NCBI GenBank assembly: GCA_014654535.1
Contig: BNBA01000041.1
Span: forward strand, 1 to 33,350
Reading direction: 5' to 3'
DNA: 33,350 nucleotides
DNA from: Xanthomonas boreopolis
GTDB lineage: Bacteria; Pseudomonadota; Gammaproteobacteria; Xanthomonadales; Xanthomonadaceae
The position numbers and the translations under genes are program-made. Below are positions 31,484-33,350 of the stretch, piece after piece (the stretch's first letter is position 1; every line of letters starts with the position of its first letter). The notes under the pieces are model-generated. The model was not told the DNA's origin and ran no database searches. It worked only from the letters and a program-made list of their open reading frames with translations.

Positions 31484-33350
31484 TCACCAGCCGAAACCGG
31501 CGCCGACGCCTACCGACTTGTCGTCGCCGCTGAACGCACCGCCCAGGGTGATCGTGGCGCGTTCGCTGAGCGCACGCTGGTAGCCGACCGACAGCGCCGA
31601 CTCGCCGCTCTGGAAGCCCACGCCGACGCCGACCCGGTTGTCGGTGCGGATGCCCGCCGCGCTCGTCGCCATGTTCAGCATCGCCGCGTTCATCGCGCCC
31701 TGGCGATCGATGCGGCGGTCCTGGCGACGGAAGCGGTCGTCGATCTCGCCCTTGTAGCTCTCGAAGGTGTCGGCCATCGCGGCGAAGCGGCTGTCGGTGT
31801 AGCTGTTGGCGCTGGCGATGCCGCTGTCCAGCTGCGCCTTGTTGACCGCGTCGGTGGAGCGCGTCCCGGCGGCGACGTTGGCGATCTGGCGCTCGTTGCC
31901 GGCGCTGCCGACCGAGACCGTGTTGGCGCGGTCGGCGACCGAGCCCTGGCCCAGCGCCACCGCCCCCTGCGCGGTCACCGACGCGCCCTGCCCGAGCGCG
32001 GTCCCGGAGGCCGCGCTCACGCTGGCGCTCTCGCCCACCGCCACCGCATTGGTCGCCGCCGCCGCGATGCCGGCATTGGCGCCCACCGCGGTACTGCCGT
32101 CGGCGTTGACGCGCGCATTGCTGCCGATCGCGGTGTCGTTGGGCCCATGCGCGTAGGCGTTGCCGCCGATCGCGGTGCCGGTCGCGTCGTTGGCCTGCGC
32201 GGCCGTGCCCAGGGCGGTGGACGTGGCGGCGCTGGCTGCCGACGGCGATGCGGCATCCGCCGTGGCCTGCACGCTGGCCACCTGCGCGGTCTCGACCGGC
32301 GCCTCCACCGACGCGATCCGCGCGCGCGGCGATGGTGCCGGTGCGCCGCTGCCCGACGCAGTGCGCGTATCCAGTTCGCTGACCTTGCGGTCCAGCGCGG
32401 TCAGCGCGGCGCCCACGTTGTTGTAGCTCGCGCCCTGGATCACGTAGGTCGGCGCGACGAACACGCCCTGTGCGCCCAGCGCGGCGCCGCCGCCGAGGAA
32501 GCTGGCGACGTTGCCGAGCGACTGGAACAGCTGGCCGCCGTTGATCGCATCGGTGCTGCCGGCCGCGAGGTTGCCGGCCCCCACGTTGACGATGCGGCGC
32601 GTGGCCGGGCCGCCGTTGCCGGTCCCGTTGCCCACCGACACCACGTTGGCTTCGTAGGTGCGCGCGCCGGAACCCAGCGCGACCGAATCGGCGCCGCTGG
32701 CACCGGCATTCGCGCCGAGCGCCACGCCGTTCTTGCCGCCGCGGTTGACGAACGCGTTGTAGCCCACGGCCGCGCCGTTCTCGCCGAGCACGCTGGTCTG
32801 CCGGCCGATCGCGGTACCGTTGTTGCCGACCGCGGTACTGCCCACGCCGAATGCGCTGCCGCCGATGCCGGACGCGGTGCTGTCGGCGCCGACCGCGGTG
32901 CTGCGCGCGGCGCTGGCCACGGCGCCGGCACCCGCGGCGGTGCTGTCGGCGCCGCTGGCGACGGCGACGTCGGCGCCATTGGCCTGGAAGCCGTTGCTGG
33001 TGGCCTGCGCGGTCGTGGCGACCGCATCGAGCTGGCGCTTGGTGACCGCATCGCTGGCGTCCACCGCGTCGCCGACGTTGGTGACCCGGCGCGTGGCCGG
33101 GCCGCCGGCACCGTCGCCGCTGCCGACCGATACCGTATCCGCCACCGTCGCGCGCGAACCGGTACCCAGCGCGACCGAATTGGCCGCGGCCGCGCTGGCG
33201 TTGGCGCCCAGCGCGGTGGCATCGGCGCCGCTGGCATAGGAATTCCAGCCGATCGCCGTGGTGTAGTCGCCGGTCGCCCAGGCGCCCGCGCCCACCGCCG
33301 CCGCGCCGATGCCGCTGGCGCGTGCCGAGATCAGCCCAAGCGCGGAACCG
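31484..33350 (-). CDS. YadA-like trimeric autotransporter adhesin, 5' end outside window
   Basis: At least 622 residues; the frame stays open to the right edge, so the passenger start and signal are not seen. Repeated head units (GTAIGRQTSVLGENGAAVGYNA, DSVALGSGARTYEANVVSVG) make the YadA left-handed beta-roll. Two or three neck-type motifs follow head blocks (RRVTNVGDAVDASDAVTKRQLDAV; RRIVNVGAGNLAAGSTDAINGGQL). A Pro/Ala/Ser linker and a second head block come next. The C-terminus is a coiled stalk (ADTFESYKGEIDDRFRRQDRRIDRQ) and a four-strand membrane anchor (RVGVGVGFQSGESALSVGYQ) ending GVGAGFGW with terminal aromatic. Surface adhesin; target unknown. Confidence 0.93.
   Translation of the reverse strand, partial: GSALGLISARASGIGAAAVGAGAWATGDYTTAIGWNSYASGADATALGANASAAAANSVALGTGSRATVADTVSVGSGDGAGGPATRRVTNVGDAVDASDAVTKRQLDAVATTAQATSNGFQANGADVAVASGADSTAAGAGAVASAARSTAVGADSTASGIGGSAFGVGSTAVGNNGTAIGRQTSVLGENGAAVGYNAFVNRGGKNGVALGANAGASGADSVALGSGARTYEANVVSVGNGTGNGGPATRRIVNVGAGNLAAGSTDAINGGQLFQSLGNVASFLGGGAALGAQGVFVAPTYVIQGASYNNVGAALTALDRKVSELDTRTASGSGAPAPSPRARIASVEAPVETAQVASVQATADAASPSAASAATSTALGTAAQANDATGTAIGGNAYAHGPNDTAIGSNARVNADGSTAVGANAGIAAAATNAVAVGESASVSAASGTALGQGASVTAQGAVALGQGSVADRANTVSVGSAGNERQIANVAAGTRSTDAVNKAQLDSGIASANSYTDSRFAAMADTFESYKGEIDDRFRRQDRRIDRQGAMNAAMLNMATSAAGIRTDNRVGVGVGFQSGESALSVGYQRALSERATITLGGAFSGDDKSVGVGAGFGW

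Overview
The window is GC-rich bacterial chromosome and looks like Xanthomonas. The strongest pointer is a complete type II secretion operon in the order E-F-G-H-I-J-K-L-M-N-D with no separate gspC, which is the layout of the Xanthomonas Xps system. Dispersed GGGATTN heptads and ATTCCCGC/GCGGGAAT hairpins also fit that genus. I cannot name the species.

Layout from left to right. (1) 1-730: the 3' end of an unrecognised gene, then an IS3-family remnant with intact orfA, an A7 slippery site and a truncated orfB. (2) 731-1858: a gene-poor stretch that looks like decayed DNA. (3) 1859-7731: a chaperone-usher fimbrial locus on the minus strand (major pilin, stem-loop, chaperone, usher, two-domain tip subunit), plus a short divergent pilin-like gene. 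A sigma70-like promoter, a Clp/CRP-like site and two perfect TGCGTCACGCA palindromes lie between them. (4) 7807-9873: pncB and a GT2 glycosyltransferase, both minus strand. (5) 10257-17033: six plus-strand genes coding for a NMT1/THI5-like protein without a signal peptide, an APH-family kinase, a two-domain rhodanese, a TonB-dependent receptor, a PnuC-family permease and a UTRA-type GntR regulator. The first three genes overlap by 4 bases, as do the last two. A perfect 12-bp palindrome, TGGTCTAGACCA, sits 15 bp before the first gene and matches the operator type of HutC/DasR-like GntR proteins. I read the cluster as a regulated import-and-phosphorylation locus for a vitamin-like compound. Thiamine or a precursor is my first guess, but the substrate is unproven. 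(6) 17034-17244: hairpin repeats. (7) 17245-29318: the xps operon (minus strand) with a glycosyltransferase-like gene coupled after xpsD. A 386-bp cassette lies between xpsE and xpsF: one GIY-YIG gene bounded by 34-bp inverted repeats that differ at one position. (8) 29449-31335: a secreted subtilisin-like protease with a strong terminator behind it. (9) 31484-33350: the C-terminal part of a YadA-like trimeric autotransporter that runs off the right edge.

Surface and export functions dominate: fimbria, trimeric adhesin, T2SS, and a protease that is a plausible T2SS client. The most unusual items are the GntR-controlled uptake cluster with its visible operator, the GIY-YIG cassette inside the secretion operon, the absence of the four-cysteine motif from XpsE, and the hairpin repeat that supplies the last 18 codons of the rhodanese.
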